Positions 1 through 7,516 are shown, numbered from the stretch's first letter. The stretch is 34,398 nucleotides of DNA from an uncultured Pseudomonadota bacterium (GCA_949295005.1 CASFJL010000014.1:1-34398); one strand, 5' to 3'. Translations and numbers: made by a program. Notes: generated from the letters alone by a model not told the origin.

Positions 1-183
1 GTCAGGCTTGGAAAGTTTTAATAAAATTTCCCAAGCCTGATAACCTTCAACGGTTTTTAAGGAAGTTTCTGTATATCGGCATTTGTGGAACGGACAGAAG
101 ATTTTTCCGTCTTGGTTACATCCGGCACAGTAGCTTCGCCCATCGCCGAAGTGCCATTTTGCGCGGGCAAAGATACGTTTTTT
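1..183 (-). CDS. -1 frameshift extension of the tail assembly chaperone (gpGT-like), cut by the window edge
   Basis: If the ribosome slips back one base at 177-183, the new frame is open for 59 sense codons to base 1, passing the zero-frame stop at 57-59 without interruption. The encoded segment looks like real protein: it starts RIFARAKWHFGDGRSYCAGC and continues through CPFHKC to the helical stretch TVEGYQAWEILLKLSKPD. The four cysteines (CxxC, seven residues, CxxxxC) resemble a small zinc-binding knuckle. No start codon with a Shine-Dalgarno opens this frame, and an in-frame stop lies just upstream of the heptamer, so it should be made only by frameshifting. The full fusion is at least 199 aa. 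In lambda the T part binds tail tube protein. Confidence 0.7.
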
Positions 184-596
184 TCAGCTTCCAAAACTTC
201 ACGCAAACCACAATATTGATTGCGGAAATTTTCGGCAACGACCCAAAAATTAGAAAATAGCTCCTCGATTTTATCTTCCGTCAACGGAGCTTTGTCTTCA
301 CTTTCAGCCTCTAAAACGCCGTTCCATTCCAAAATGCCGGCAACGCCTAAGCCGATAAGTAAGAATTTGTCCGCCAAGGCTTCACGTTTACGCGGATTTT
401 CTATGTTTTCGGCATTTTCATCACTAATACCGATATCTTTGTTGGATTTATAAATTTTAGCCAATTCGGCTAATTTTGAGTTCATATAGGCTTTTGCCTC
501 ATAAAAAACGGCGGAAGTGCAAGGTTTAACCTTAACTTTCACGCCGTAACCAATTTCAAGCCAATATGGCTCTTTTTGAATTTTTAATTTAAGCAT
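57..596 (-). CDS. tail assembly chaperone, gpG-like (zero-frame product)
   Basis: The 179-aa product follows the tail tube gene, the position held by lambda gene G and other tail assembly chaperones, which guide tail tube protein onto the tape measure. I assign it by position and by the frameshift signal, not by a recognised motif. The ATG at 596 overlaps the tail tube stop by one base (TGATG) and has GGAGAG upstream, so the two are probably translationally coupled. The N-terminal 138 residues look folded (DKFLLIGLGVAGILEWNGVL, acidic helices). After the slippery site at codons 139-140 the zero-frame tail is low-complexity (Ser/Thr/Ala-rich) up to the stop at 57-59. Confidence 0.7.
   Translation of the reverse strand: MLKLKIQKEPYWLEIGYGVKVKVKPCTSAVFYEAKAYMNSKLAELAKIYKSNKDIGISDENAENIENPRKREALADKFLLIGLGVAGILEWNGVLEAESEDKAPLTEDKIEELFSNFWVVAENFRNQYCGLREVLEAEKNVSLPAQNGTSAMGEATVPDVTKTEKSSVRSTNADIQKLP
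177..183 (-). promoter_or_regulatory. slippery heptamer A AAA AAC for programmed -1 frameshifting
   Basis: In the zero frame of the chaperone gene the codons are GAA AAA AAC, giving X XXY YYZ in exactly the right phase. An 8-nt-loop hairpin (CTTCG...CGAAG) and a GCCC/GGGC pairing lie 10-45 nt downstream and could stimulate slipping. Lambda uses G GGA AAG at the same position in its tail operon. Confidence 0.7.
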
Positions 597-1537
597 CAAT
601 AGCTCTCCACATCATTGACTAAGGTTACAGTCATCATTTTGCCTAAATCTTGTTCTTTGGCTCCTTGAAAGTCATAAGAACATTCTATTCCCCCCGGACC
701 ATCAATAGAACGCTTAGGTTTTGGCAAATAAACTTCATGGCAAGAAATTACCAATTTCATTGAATCTGATAATTGGTAGCCAAGCTCAATATCTACCGGA
801 GTACCGGCTCGGGCTTTATCCAATAGAATATTATCGGCATATTTGGCAGAAATACTTCCGGTTAGGCTTGCAACACCTAAATCTATGGCCTCAACTTTGC
901 CGTCATTACGGATTGTTTCGATTTTTTCAAGATTATTAGAGTATGTGGCACTTGCCGAAGTGATATTAGCCAAGAGTTCACCGCCGCTTTTGATATAACC
1001 TTGAAATTGTGAAACTCTGGTATAGGCATAAACCTCGGCAGAGCTTTCAATCGTAGTTTCGGAGCCGCTTTCTCCCTGAGCCATAAGGTTGATTGTGGCT
1101 TGGGCTTCGTCGGAACGTGCAAAATTAAAGGCAATACTATTAGCTCGCACACCGGAAAAACGAATATATTGCGGTACTTCCGGCAAGCCAATCTCCAATG
1201 AATAACTTGGAATTGATGTTTTGCCGCTCTCAAAGGTATGAGTATAAACAGTTTCCTCGTTGGTTGTTGTCGGAGCTCCAAAAATAGCTCTTAACCAAAC
1301 GCCAATATTGCGAAAATCAATCGGTATCGCCATATCGCCGTCAACATTAATGACATCCTGAAAAGGTTGTGTCGGGTCGCGACCTAATCCCAAAACATTT
1401 GATGAAACAAGACTTTGTTCACTATCAAGAGATGATGAAATAAAAGGTATTTGCCGATATCCGCTGTCCGGCAAAACGCCGTACTCACTTTCTTCGGCAA
1501 TTAAAAGCTGGGCATTCCAGCCGTAAGCTCTGGACAT
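596..1537 (-). CDS. phage tail tube protein
   Basis: The 313-aa protein is the expected subunit of the long non-contractile tail tube. It begins MSRAYGWNAQLLIAEESEYG, followed by repeated beta-rich stretches and a statement of the fold typical of tail tube proteins (alternating hydrophobic strands, one short helix near DFRNIGVWLRAIFG). An ATG at 1549 is in frame, but GGAGG sits between it and the ATG at 1537, so 1537 is the true start. That GGAGG lies in the 3' arm of a 23-bp inverted repeat (1542-1564 with 1786-1808), so translation may be held back by RNA pairing. The family assignment comes from length, residue pattern and place between tail terminator and chaperone. Confidence 0.8.
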   Translation of the reverse strand: MSRAYGWNAQLLIAEESEYGVLPDSGYRQIPFISSSLDSEQSLVSSNVLGLGRDPTQPFQDVINVDGDMAIPIDFRNIGVWLRAIFGAPTTTNEETVYTHTFESGKTSIPSYSLEIGLPEVPQYIRFSGVRANSIAFNFARSDEAQATINLMAQGESGSETTIESSAEVYAYTRVSQFQGYIKSGGELLANITSASATYSNNLEKIETIRNDGKVEAIDLGVASLTGSISAKYADNILLDKARAGTPVDIELGYQLSDSMKLVISCHEVYLPKPKRSIDGPGGIECSYDFQGAKEQDLGKMMTVTLVNDVESY

Positions 1538-1541
1538 ATTA

Positions 1542-1808
1542 GCCTCCATTTTAAGGGGGATTCATAGCCCCCAACAAGTTAATAAAATTTGTTCTGCGCC
1601 GTCAGATTTTTGCAGGTGTAGTAATCTACATCAAAAAAATCTGACAAGCTGGGCGGATTTTAAGACTTGCCCTTTGGGTCTGTTTGCGGTCATCATCTAA
1701 TTTGTCGCAAGCCTTGCAAATAGTCTCGCTATTGGCTGCGCCTTGCTCCGCTTATCTGATTGACCGCGAATCAGATTGAGAGCTGTGAATCCCCCTTAAA
1801 ATGGAGGC
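1542..1808 (-). repeat. structured intergenic element 1, 23-bp inverted repeat enclosing the tail tube RBS
   Basis: The bases 1542-1564 and 1786-1808 are perfect 23-bp reverse complements, and they bound the whole gap between two tail genes. In the mRNA the 5' arm begins six bases after the upstream stop (1815-1817), and the 3' arm contains the GGAGG of the tail tube gene. Two further hairpins lie inside: 1601-1645 (11-bp outer stem GTCAGATTTTT/AAAAATCTGAC and an inner TGTAG/CTACA stem) and 1754-1776 (ATCTGATT/AATCAGAT). I find no convincing gene inside. A second SD-like run (AGGAGAAGG, 1808-1816) follows the upstream stop with no start codon after it, which suggests that an original RBS has been displaced. 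Confidence 0.8.
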
Positions 1809-1814
1809 CTTCTC

Positions 1815-2240
1815 CTATAATAAAGCGTTTGTGGTTGAATATTCTAAAACGACCGGAATGACGGCCGCTTTAATGTTTGGGGCTCCTTCGACATATTCTT
1901 CCAAAATTTCCGGTTGTTTGGGATATATATAATCGGTTAAGCCGTTGAGTTTATCTTCGCAACAGAGCAAAGTGCCGACTTTGACTAAGATTTCATCTAG
2001 TTTTTTATCGCGCACCTCTGATTTTGCGTCTTGAACAATAACTTCTAGTTCTGCCTCGTGATGAAAAATACACATTGGCGGCGATAAAATGACTTCCGGA
2101 TCTCCTTGCTTGCCGTCCCTTAAAATCAAAATTCCATTTTTAGGTATAGCTTGCGGAGCAAGTTCATTTCGCTTAATTGTTATATCCAAGCTCTTAAGCC
2201 TTTCAAATAAGGCTGATAAAATTTGTTCACGTTTGCTCAT
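1815..2240 (-). CDS. tail terminator-like protein
   Basis: This 141-aa protein has the size and place of a tail terminator or tail-completion protein (lambda U-type): after the neck proteins and before the tail tube. Visible features are an N-terminal helix (SKREQILSALFERLKSLD), a beta-rich centre with two cysteines in LLCCEDKL, and a C-terminal strand. Homologous alphaproteobacterial prophage proteins are often annotated only as hypothetical. The start is fixed by AAGGAGG five bases before the ATG. That Shine-Dalgarno lies in the 3' arm of a second inverted repeat (2241-2405). The function is inferred from position. Confidence 0.55.
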   Translation of the reverse strand: MSKREQILSALFERLKSLDITIKRNELAPQAIPKNGILILRDGKQGDPEVILSPPMCIFHHEAELEVIVQDAKSEVRDKKLDEILVKVGTLLCCEDKLNGLTDYIYPKQPEILEEYVEGAPNIKAAVIPVVLEYSTTNALL

Positions 2241-2405
2241 TAGTCCTCCTTAAAAGTTATTGAATTTTTAGAATTTGATATTTTTTAACTTTTAGGTTTG
2301 GATTTTTGGCGCAGATGTATAATGAAATACATCAAGACAAAAGTTCAAAAAATAAAAGCTAAAAAATAAAAATTATGGAATTTGAATAATGTTTAAGGAG
2401 GACTA
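2241..2405 (-). repeat. structured intergenic element 2, inverted repeat enclosing the tail terminator RBS
   Basis: A perfect 14-bp inverted repeat (2241-2254 with 2392-2405) extends imperfectly to about 25 bp. In the mRNA the 5' arm overlaps the last codons and stop of the upstream gene (CCT CCT TAA), and the 3' arm carries AAGGAGG immediately before the ATG at 2240. Inside is a 7-bp hairpin GATGTAT/ATACATC (2314-2333). It matches the central hairpin of element 1: both have an ATTTTTG-rich lead, GCAGRTGTA, a short loop, then TACATCAA. The interior otherwise is AT-rich with no gene. Confidence 0.75.
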
Positions 2406-2971
2406 CTCCTCCAATTCTGTAAAATTAAAGTTGGTAGCTTGTTTTGCCATTTTAGGCTTTCGGTTTCAAAGTTAATCAATTTGGGCATTTTTACTTGTGG
2501 CACTAGCCAGAAAGCAATTATTGTCTTGCGTTTTTGTTCGTGTACCAACAAAGAGGCTCCGTGTGAACGATAAACAAAACGTAAGCGAATACCTTTTGAA
2601 CGCTCATAAAGTTCAGGAGTAATTTTACGTCCGCGTATTTTTTTGGGAATAACCGGAGTTGGAATAGCAAGCCAAAATCCGTCATTTCCTCGAATTACCA
2701 GCCCAAACTCAAAACTCTGCATAATTTTTTCAGCTTTGGAATAGATATGTCCGGCGGCATTTAAGCTACTTTTTGATTTTGGGTAGATATCGCCTCGCCA
2801 AGTAAAAGCTAAACGAGAGCCTAATCCTGCCGATTTTACTTGCGTTCGCATACTTTCTTTGAGTTGGTTTGTTGCGAGAGATACGCCTCTGGTAACAGCT
2901 ATTTCAGCATTTTTTAGTTCTTTTTCGAGATATTCGGTTAATTTTCCGCTTAAACTGGCTTCTAATCGCAT
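2393..2971 (-). CDS. neck/minor tail protein, DUF6441-like
   Basis: The 192-aa protein sits between the head-tail joining gene and the tail terminator gene. It has an amphipathic N-terminal helix (SGKLTEYLEKELKNAEIAVT), a central region with FEFGLVIRGNDGFWLAIPTP, and a basic second half. This recalls the DUF6441 family of alphaproteobacterial prophages, which probably plays the role of HK97 gp10-type neck or tail-completion proteins. I recall the family from general pattern only. The ATG at 2971 lies inside the end of the upstream gene (10-bp overlap), which suggests coupling. The C-terminus and stop overlap the 5' arm of the inverted repeat element 2. Confidence 0.5.
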   Translation of the reverse strand: MRLEASLSGKLTEYLEKELKNAEIAVTRGVSLATNQLKESMRTQVKSAGLGSRLAFTWRGDIYPKSKSSLNAAGHIYSKAEKIMQSFEFGLVIRGNDGFWLAIPTPVIPKKIRGRKITPELYERSKGIRLRFVYRSHGASLLVHEQKRKTIIAFWLVPQVKMPKLINFETESLKWQNKLPTLILQNWRSSPP

Positions 2972-3255
2972 AAAACTTCACATACCCAAATTAGATTATT
3001 TGTGTCTTTTATAGGCTCTTGGCTGACGGTATATGCAATATCATCACAATAAATAACGTCATCTATTTTCAAATCAGGGGCATCAGATATTCTGATTTTC
3101 ATAGTATTAGTTGCTGTGTGGGCTTGAGAAAAGCCCACACTCACAACCATATCGGGACGCAAGAGAAAAATTAAAACATCTTTGTCTTGATATTTTCCTG
3201 CTTTTCCCAGCTTTTCAAACAGACTATCCACCGCTTTTTGGAACTTTTGGACCAC
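2962..3255 (-). CDS. head-tail joining protein, lambda FII-like
   Basis: The 97-aa product matches the size and layout of lambda FII-type connectors: an N-terminal helix (QKAVDSLFEKLGKAG), then a small beta barrel ending in the pattern 'low-complexity strand, DVIYCDDIAYTVSQEPIKD, hydrophobic last strand LIWVCEVLC'. FII forms the ring to which the finished tail binds. The gene overlaps the preceding one by 32 bp and the following one by 10 bp, typical of tightly packed phage connector genes. Assignment rests on length, pattern and location. Confidence 0.55.
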   Translation of the reverse strand: MVQKFQKAVDSLFEKLGKAGKYQDKDVLIFLLRPDMVVSVGFSQAHTATNTMKIRISDAPDLKIDDVIYCDDIAYTVSQEPIKDTNNLIWVCEVLCD

Positions 3256-3481
3256 TGTTTTCCGTCTCCTTTTTATTTTTGGCGTTGTTTTTATCAGTTT
3301 TCTGAGAATTGTTAGTGGGTGGTGGTGTAGAAGTCTGTTTGTTTTCCGTTTTACCGATTTTTCTCACAAAACCGCGGCTCAAAAGGGAATTGGCTTCTTC
3401 TTCATTGGAAATATCAATTTCGCTATCTGGAGCATATTCCTTTTTTCCTAAAACGACCGTGATATTGGCTAATACTTTCAT
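3224..3481 (-). CDS. small head-completion/connector accessory protein
   Basis: This 85-aa protein has a compact N-terminal half (VVLGKKEYAPDSEIDISNEE, then NSLLSRGFVRKI) of the 'KxYxpGdxIdlseeeA..Ll..G.v' type found in many small phage proteins next to capsid genes. Its C-terminal half is disordered, rich in Asn, Lys, Thr and Pro. AGGAGC six to seven bases before the ATG supports the start. The exact role is not known. The position after the major capsid gene suggests a head-completion accessory. Confidence 0.5.
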   Translation of the reverse strand: MKVLANITVVLGKKEYAPDSEIDISNEEEANSLLSRGFVRKIGKTENKQTSTPPPTNNSQKTDKNNAKNKKETENSGPKVPKSGG

Positions 3482-3491
3482 ATTAAAGCTC

Positions 3492-4514
3492 CTACTTAAT
3501 GGTTACACACATTGTTGCGTTAGGACGATAAGGTACAATCAACGGAGCTGATTGTAAGAGCATCCAACGAACGGCAGGGTCATTTTCTAGCCAAGATTTA
3601 GAAAAATAACGGGTTGATTGAAAAGCGGCTTGTTCATCTTTAATGGCTCCATAACAGCGCACGCCTTCAACGCCGCTACGACTACCTAACAAAACCGTAT
3701 TTTCAGGAAGAATTTTCTTTTCTGTATCATTTTCGATATATACATCGTTATATACCCAAACCTCAAAATCGCCAATGTTACCAACAAATCTGGCTTTTTC
3801 ATTACCCAAGATTACAGGGTCAATGTTCAAAGTGTTGTTTGTGCCTCGGCGATAGTCCAAATATTTTTGAACAAAAGGATTGTTGCGAAAGATTTTCCAA
3901 GCGGAAGGCTCTAAAATCACGGTATTAGCGACAACTCCTGATTTGGATTGAATTGTTCCAGCCCAATCTTCGAGATTGTCTAAAATGTTTACGCTTTCTT
4001 TGTCCCAAGTGTTTTCACCGGCAAGAACTTTCGTAAATGAAGCATCGCGGCCAAAATCAACGGTTACAGAAGGGTACCCATCACCAGCTACCGTGATTTT
4101 TCCGGTGCGGAGAACTTCCGAAGCCATAACTTCTTCTCTACGAGTTAAACAATCAAGTTGATTGCTAAGTGTTACGGCAACGGCTTTTTCCAAGCGTTGA
4201 GCAGGTGTCAATTCTCCGCCAATTCTTTCGCCTGCCATACGTTTGAAAGGCATATCCGGCGTAAATCTTCTTTTATCTTTGACATAAGCCGGTTTGAAAG
4301 ATTTGGTTTGATAGCCTTCGTGTTCAACGACTTTTCCGGGCATTAACGGCGAAACAAACGGAGAAATTCTCGGTTTGCTTTCTTGCGTATCAAAATAAAT
4401 TTCTTCGGTGTCGGAGCGGAGTTCTTGAGAAAAGAACATATCCAACAAAAAAGAAGGTGGAGTTTTTAAGTTCTCCACCACTTTAGTTAAGACATGAGTT
4501 GAAAAAATATCCAT
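3492..4514 (-). CDS. major capsid protein (lambda gpE family)
   Basis: The 340-aa protein builds the icosahedral shell and has the HK97 fold. Recognisable gpE-family features are the opening MDIFSTHVLTKVVENLKTPP, the segment SPFVSPLMPGKVVEHEGYQT, KPAYVKDKRRFTPDMPFKRM, a central alpha helix around LTPAQRLEKAVAVTLSNQLD, and the end region FSKSWLENDPAVRWMLLQSA. Length is normal for the family (lambda E is 341 aa). It follows the decoration protein by ten bases, as in lambda (D then E). Confidence 0.9.
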   Translation of the reverse strand: MDIFSTHVLTKVVENLKTPPSFLLDMFFSQELRSDTEEIYFDTQESKPRISPFVSPLMPGKVVEHEGYQTKSFKPAYVKDKRRFTPDMPFKRMAGERIGGELTPAQRLEKAVAVTLSNQLDCLTRREEVMASEVLRTGKITVAGDGYPSVTVDFGRDASFTKVLAGENTWDKESVNILDNLEDWAGTIQSKSGVVANTVILEPSAWKIFRNNPFVQKYLDYRRGTNNTLNIDPVILGNEKARFVGNIGDFEVWVYNDVYIENDTEKKILPENTVLLGSRSGVEGVRCYGAIKDEQAAFQSTRYFSKSWLENDPAVRWMLLQSAPLIVPYRPNATMCVTIK

Positions 4515-4524
4515 TTTCGTTTCC

Positions 4525-4890
4525 TTATGCTTGAGTTTTCTTAATGAAAATGCTCTTTTCGCGGAGCTTTTCGGTTACGGTGTCCTCGGTGAAACTACTA
4601 TCGAATGTCAAAGCATCCGAATTAAATTCACCTGTAAAATAAACCACGGCCTGTTTATCTTCACTTTCAGCGTTGACGTTTTCCGCCAAAATTGCGACAG
4701 GGATTTGTGAGCCATCGCTCACGGAAGAAACGGAAAGTTTGTATTTTCCTGATTCCGTAATTTTTCCTAAAACAGTACCTCGGGTATAATTTCCTGCGGT
4801 AACATTTACTAATCTGGCAACCCTCGGAAAATCACCAGCTAACAAATTATCTGGCTTGAGAGTGCCTTCGTCTTTACAATTTGCGTACAT
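4525..4890 (-). CDS. head decoration protein (lambda gpD family)
   Basis: The 121-aa product is the trimeric cap that stabilises the expanded capsid. Family signs are the N-terminal EGTLKPDNLLAGDFPRVARL, the beta strand GNYTRGTVLGKITESGKY and the later VAILAENVNA...QAVVYFTGEFN. The size is close to lambda D (110 aa). GGAG lies seven bases before the ATG. The gene sits between protease/scaffold and major capsid genes, exactly as in lambda. Confidence 0.9.
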   Translation of the reverse strand: MYANCKDEGTLKPDNLLAGDFPRVARLVNVTAGNYTRGTVLGKITESGKYKLSVSSVSDGSQIPVAILAENVNAESEDKQAVVYFTGEFNSDALTFDSSFTEDTVTEKLREKSIFIKKTQA

Positions 4891-4891
4891 T

Positions 4892-5194
4892 TTATTCTCC
4901 GTTAGAAGAAGTTGCTAAAGAGGCGACACGTTGAGCGAAAACGTCAATGTTGTCTGGCATTTCCGAATTTGCCGGTACAATTTCGGGATTAGCGATTGTA
5001 GCCATGGCTTTCTCAAAGGGGGAAATAGCCTGTTGTTTAGGCATTTCTTTCAAAAGCTCGATAATTTGAGATGATGAAAGGTCCGTGCTAACCAACATTT
5101 TATTTGCAATTTGCTCTCGTCCTTGAGCTTCGTTGCTGTCAAAGACTTCTTTCATTCTTTGACGTTCTTGTTGTTTGATTTCCTGTTCATTCAT
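4892..5194 (-). CDS. nested head scaffold protein (Nu3-like internal start)
   Basis: Inside the protease gene, Met270 (ATG at 5194-5192) is preceded by an AAGGAAA Shine-Dalgarno at about nine bases. Translation from it gives a 100-aa highly charged helical protein (opening MNEQEIKQQERQRMKEVF), the character expected of a scaffold. Lambda makes Nu3 from the 3' end of gene C in the same way. The internal start is inferred from the RBS and the domain boundary. Confidence 0.6.
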   Translation of the reverse strand: MNEQEIKQQERQRMKEVFDSNEAQGREQIANKMLVSTDLSSSQIIELLKEMPKQQAISPFEKAMATIANPEIVPANSEMPDNIDVFAQRVASLATSSNGE

Positions 5195-6001
5195 ATTTTC
5201 AGTTTCCTTTTCTTTGTTAAGGTCTGTTAAAATTCGCTCGAATGAGCTTTGGCGATTAGCCAGACCTTGCCAAATCGCCTTTTTACCGACAAATACATCT
5301 CCTTGCCCAAAATCTTTGATGACAGTTTCGGTTGAAACATCACGATAAAGGGCAATTTTATTGATGAAAACTTCGGCAAGAGAATCTAATCTATTTTGAA
5401 TATGAGCTAATCCTTCAGGAGTTTCAGGATTAATTCGTTTTAATGGACTTTGCGAAGAAACAATTTCGATTTCATTTTTTCCGTCTTGACGTTCATAGAC
5501 GGCAACGACACCAATAGAGCCAACCAGCGCCGTATCTGTAACAACAATTTCATCACAGGCCGCCGCAATCCAATAAGCTCCGGAACAACAATTTCCTGAG
5601 GCATAAGCAATAATAGGCTTTTTCCCTCGGGCTTGATAAATCATATCGGCTAATTCGGAGCAACCATTAACTTCACCGCCGGGGCTATCAATATCAAACA
5701 AAATGGCTTTTACTTCTTGATTTTCTAGTGCCTCATTAAAATCTCTGGCTAGAAGTTCATAAGAAGTCGCGCCACTAATCACCGTGAAAAGGTTTGCATA
5801 ACGGAATAAGGGGCCGTGAATAGGAATAACTGCGACATTGTTTCTCACGGAAACAGCATAAGTATTTTGCAATTTCCTTCCCAGTTGAGCTGCGATGGCT
5901 TCCGGATTGGCATTTTGTCGCTTGGCTATATTTATTATATTTTCTAGCGTATCGCTTGTCGTAGCCCATGGTTCATTGGTTATTTTGTTCCATATTCTCA
6001 T
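4892..6001 (-). CDS. S49 capsid maturation protease with C-terminal scaffold (lambda C/Nu3 type)
   Basis: This 369-aa protein has an S49/ClpP-fold protease in residues 50-250 and a charged helical scaffold-like tail from about residue 270. The probable nucleophile is Ser140 in GNCCSGAYW. The catalytic lysine is likely Lys188 in SPLKRINPETPEG, matching the Ser-Lys dyad of SppA-like enzymes. Asp-rich strand FDIDSPGGEV and the VGSIGVVAV strand are also typical. The enzyme cleaves scaffold and portal/head proteins during prohead maturation. It overlaps the portal gene by 29 bp. An internal in-frame start at 5194 probably gives the free scaffold. Confidence 0.9.
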   Translation of the reverse strand: MRIWNKITNEPWATTSDTLENIINIAKRQNANPEAIAAQLGRKLQNTYAVSVRNNVAVIPIHGPLFRYANLFTVISGATSYELLARDFNEALENQEVKAILFDIDSPGGEVNGCSELADMIYQARGKKPIIAYASGNCCSGAYWIAAACDEIVVTDTALVGSIGVVAVYERQDGKNEIEIVSSQSPLKRINPETPEGLAHIQNRLDSLAEVFINKIALYRDVSTETVIKDFGQGDVFVGKKAIWQGLANRQSSFERILTDLNKEKETENMNEQEIKQQERQRMKEVFDSNEAQGREQIANKMLVSTDLSSSQIIELLKEMPKQQAISPFEKAMATIANPEIVPANSEMPDNIDVFAQRVASLATSSNGE

Positions 6002-7466
6002 TTGTATTTTCCTCTTGTGTTAAAAGTTCAAGATTTCCGTTTTCGCTTGGAGAAATGCCAAGCTCTTTCATTCGTTTGAGTTCTCTTACCCTTTGCATTA
6101 AAACTTCTTCCCAGTCTAACCCTTGAGAAGCGCATTCATCTTCTAAAGTTGATAATCCGGTTTCCATTCTGATTTGAGAGGCTTGAGCTTCTTTAACTGG
6201 GTCAACCCAACCACGCCCGGGGCCTATCCATTTACAACGACACCAAGCGGCTTTGTTTTCATAAAAGTTAGGGGCTTCAATAAGCCCCTTGTTGACACAT
6301 TCTTCCAGCCATAATTCAAAGACCGGTTTAGCCCAATAGTTGATTATCCAACTCCTTCGACCGTTGAAAAATCGCCAAGCCTCAATTAAAGAAGCCCTTG
6401 CAGATGAGTAATTTGTCTTAGAAAAGTCTTTCATTAACAGCTCCAGCGGAATATTTAAGCCGGTTCCGATATGCCTTAAGACATTCTCAACAAATGCGGA
6501 ATAACTGGAATTAGGTCTGCTTGGCGTAAAGGCAGAAACTTTATCCCCCGGAAATACCGGAATGATTGAGCCGCCCTCTAATTTAACGCTCCAGTCTTTT
6601 CTTTTTTCCAAGTAATCATCAACAGATTCTCCAAACATTTCGGCAATCGCTTCGCTATCCATTGGCGTTTCAATAAAGGCGGCAATCATGGCATTAACTA
6701 CGGAAGCCTTTAACTCTGAACGCTCATAATGGTCCAACATCTTAAAAAGTGGCATAATTGAAGTAAAAAGCGGTTTTCCACGGTTTTGCCCGATACGCTC
6801 GGGGTGATGAATATGTAAAATGAGCTTTCGACCGAAAGAAGTGCGTGCAGGGATTTTTTGCCATTTATTGACACCTTTATTATAATAGTAGTCATTCGGA
6901 TAATATTTACTTATCCAATAATTTTTGGCTTCTCCGTACTTGTTAATCTCAATTCCGTCCCTTAAAAACTCATTATTTTGTTGAAAATTAGGATTTGAAA
7001 GTCTATCCGGTTCAATTAATTGAAGACAGGTCGCAAACGGAAAATCTTTATTTTCTCGCCATAAAACCAAGGCGAGAGCTTCTCCGTTTTCAATCACAGA
7101 CCTAAAGATTAAGGCGGTTTGTGAATTGAAGTTTAATTTTCTTGCGGCATCGCAATAATTACTTTCAGCCCAAATTCTCCATAACCCTTCGACTTTTCGC
7201 GCCCATTCTTCCAAATAATCAAGACTTAGCCCTAAAATTCTATGGTCTGGAATAGAAACGAGTTTTAAGCCATTTCCGACAACATTATCGACAAGAGTTT
7301 GAATAGCTCCGCTGGCAATTCCATTATTACGGATTAAGTCGCGTGAACGAGCTACAAGAGTGGACAGCTCTCCCTCTAGCTCCATATCTGCAGAATGTCT
7401 AATCGGTCGCCAGCTTAACAACTCTTTTGCAGAAAGTGAGGCTCCTTTATAACTTGTATCATCCAT
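5973..7466 (-). CDS. portal protein (lambda gpB family)
   Basis: The 497-aa protein forms the dodecameric ring through which DNA enters and leaves the head. Family features include ELSTLVARSRDLIRNNGIAS near residue 35, DNVVGNGLKLVS, the wing/clip region with IEPDRLSNPN, LILHIHHPERIGQNRGKPL, and the C-terminal FFNGRRSWIINYWAKPVFE. Length is close to lambda B (533 aa). The upstream neighbour should be gpW (8515-8742), but a toxin-antitoxin module now separates them. AAGG lies about ten bases before the ATG. Confidence 0.92.
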   Translation of the reverse strand: MDDTSYKGASLSAKELLSWRPIRHSADMELEGELSTLVARSRDLIRNNGIASGAIQTLVDNVVGNGLKLVSIPDHRILGLSLDYLEEWARKVEGLWRIWAESNYCDAARKLNFNSQTALIFRSVIENGEALALVLWRENKDFPFATCLQLIEPDRLSNPNFQQNNEFLRDGIEINKYGEAKNYWISKYYPNDYYYNKGVNKWQKIPARTSFGRKLILHIHHPERIGQNRGKPLFTSIMPLFKMLDHYERSELKASVVNAMIAAFIETPMDSEAIAEMFGESVDDYLEKRKDWSVKLEGGSIIPVFPGDKVSAFTPSRPNSSYSAFVENVLRHIGTGLNIPLELLMKDFSKTNYSSARASLIEAWRFFNGRRSWIINYWAKPVFELWLEECVNKGLIEAPNFYENKAAWCRCKWIGPGRGWVDPVKEAQASQIRMETGLSTLEDECASQGLDWEEVLMQRVRELKRMKELGISPSENGNLELLTQEENTNENMEQNNQ

Positions 7467-7480
7467 TATTTTAACCTTTT

Positions 7481-7516
7481 AAAACAAAAACAGCAGGATT
7501 TTTATTTCCTGCCGTT
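7481..7516 (-). terminator. rho-independent terminator after the toxin-antitoxin module
   Basis: Read leftward, an 8-bp stem ACGGCAGG/CCTGCTGT (one G-U) is followed by TTTTTGTTTT. It sits between the antitoxin gene and the portal gene, so it would end lysogenic transcription from the toxin-antitoxin promoter before the head genes. Late transcription must read through it. Confidence 0.75.

Noticed and set aside
883-1281. A leftward open frame in another phase inside the tail tube gene
   Set aside because: Arginine/proline-rich shadow without RBS, wholly within a well-supported structural gene.
1564-1786. A hidden small gene within structured element 1
   Set aside because: No frame has a start with a Shine-Dalgarno, and the sequence is better explained by hairpins.
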